From assembly GCA_018814305.1 (NCBI GenBank), contig JAHJAA010000078.1:1-44883 (forward strand): 44,883 nt of DNA, given 5' to 3'. The position numbers were made by a program, and so were the translations under genes. The DNA comes from Pseudomonadota bacterium. GTDB taxonomy: Bacteria; Desulfobacterota; Desulfobulbia; Desulfobulbales; JAGXFP01. Within the stretch, counting starts at the first letter, position 1; each line of letters opens with the position of its first letter. The notes under the pieces are model-generated. The model saw only the letters and a list, made by a program, of their open reading frames with translations. It was not told the origin of the DNA and searched no databases. Positions 44,630 to 44,883 of this stretch are shown piece by piece.

Positions 44630-44883
44630 GGAGTGATGATCTCAGAGCTGGTTTAAATCAAGGATTCTGCTTGTCTTTAGCATAGATCAAGAGTGGTGAA
44701 TTGATCAAAGGAATAAAGGCCTTGCCGATGAGATTCTTTTTTGTAACTATCCAGCTGCACTCCATCTGCGCTCGATTCGGCCTTCCAGCATACCGATGTA
44801 TAGCTGAAAGTCCTCATTGAGCACACCTGAAGCACATCTGAACAGTTACATTCCGGTGGTTTTTGATCATTTCCAGCATTAAG

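Noticed and set aside
1-44883. CRISPR arrays, tRNA or rRNA genes, complete insertion sequences
   Set aside because: No regularly spaced direct repeats, cloverleaf-like tracts with the TTC-pseudouridine arm sequence, rRNA motifs or transposase signatures were seen in reading the window.

Overview
The window is a roughly 50% G+C bacterial chromosome segment. Its gene content suggests a Gram-negative deltaproteobacterium (Desulfobacterota, possibly Desulfobulbales), judged from protein families rather than from any marker RNA. The pointers are a five-helix single-anchor succinate dehydrogenase/fumarate reductase (sdhC-sdhA-sdhB), a DHH-CBS-poly(A)/CCA polymerase fusion, a DUF3365 haem-c sensor with a CxxC tail, several PilZ proteins and abundant lipoproteins. 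I saw no rRNA, tRNA, CRISPR array or complete insertion sequence.

Layout. 1-3.3 kb: a SelD-N-terminal-like FAD oxidoreductase broken at a G8 tract, then uup (ABC-F). 3.4-6.2 kb: a YcgR-like PilZ protein, a PDZ protein, a DnaJ-type zinc-ribbon miniprotein, a two-helix membrane protein and a MORN-repeat protein. 6.3-8.9 kb: a translationally coupled YfhO-like membrane protein and an ALG5/DPM1-type glycosyltransferase. 8.9-16.4 kb (minus): a DUF47 PhoU-like protein, a Pit phosphate carrier and malic enzyme, followed by sdhC-sdhA-sdhB, a phosphate and C4-metabolism block. 16.6-18.0 kb: the remnant of one AAA ATPase beside an intact AAA_14/DUF4143 ATPase.

18.4-27.5 kb: a complete Wsp-type chemosensory operon in canonical wspABCDEF-R order. 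It runs from an MCP through CheW, CheR-TPR, a second CheW, a hybrid CheA and CheB to a REC-GGDEF diguanylate cyclase. Its CheA carries two Hpt domains in tandem. With the two PilZ proteins (3.4 and 39.5 kb) the window encodes both synthesis of and candidate receptors for c-di-GMP. 27.5-30.3 kb (minus, convergent to Wsp): a secreted FGE/SUMF1-fold protein followed by a secreted TPR-caspase. The C-terminus of the FGE-fold protein looks like the variable region of a diversity-generating retroelement target, although no reverse transcriptase or template repeat is in the window.

30.6-33.2 kb: an overlapping nucleotidyltransferase-like (DUF6036) plus partner gene pair, a gene-poor stretch of about 760 bp and a cupin protein. 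33.3-39.3 kb (minus): a DUF255/YyaL thioredoxin-fold protein, a PPC-domain lipoprotein, a parallel beta-helix lipoprotein and a ZIP metal transporter. 39.5-44.6 kb (minus): a zinc-ribbon PilZ protein, a site-2-protease-like M50 protein coupled to the DHH-CBS-polymerase, and a DUF3365 sensor interrupted by an 8-bp tandem duplication. Two kinds of intergenic repeat are visible: a dispersed stem-loop with core GACTTTTTACGA (three copies), and a 197-bp region at 39.3-39.5 kb bounded by imperfect inverted repeats.
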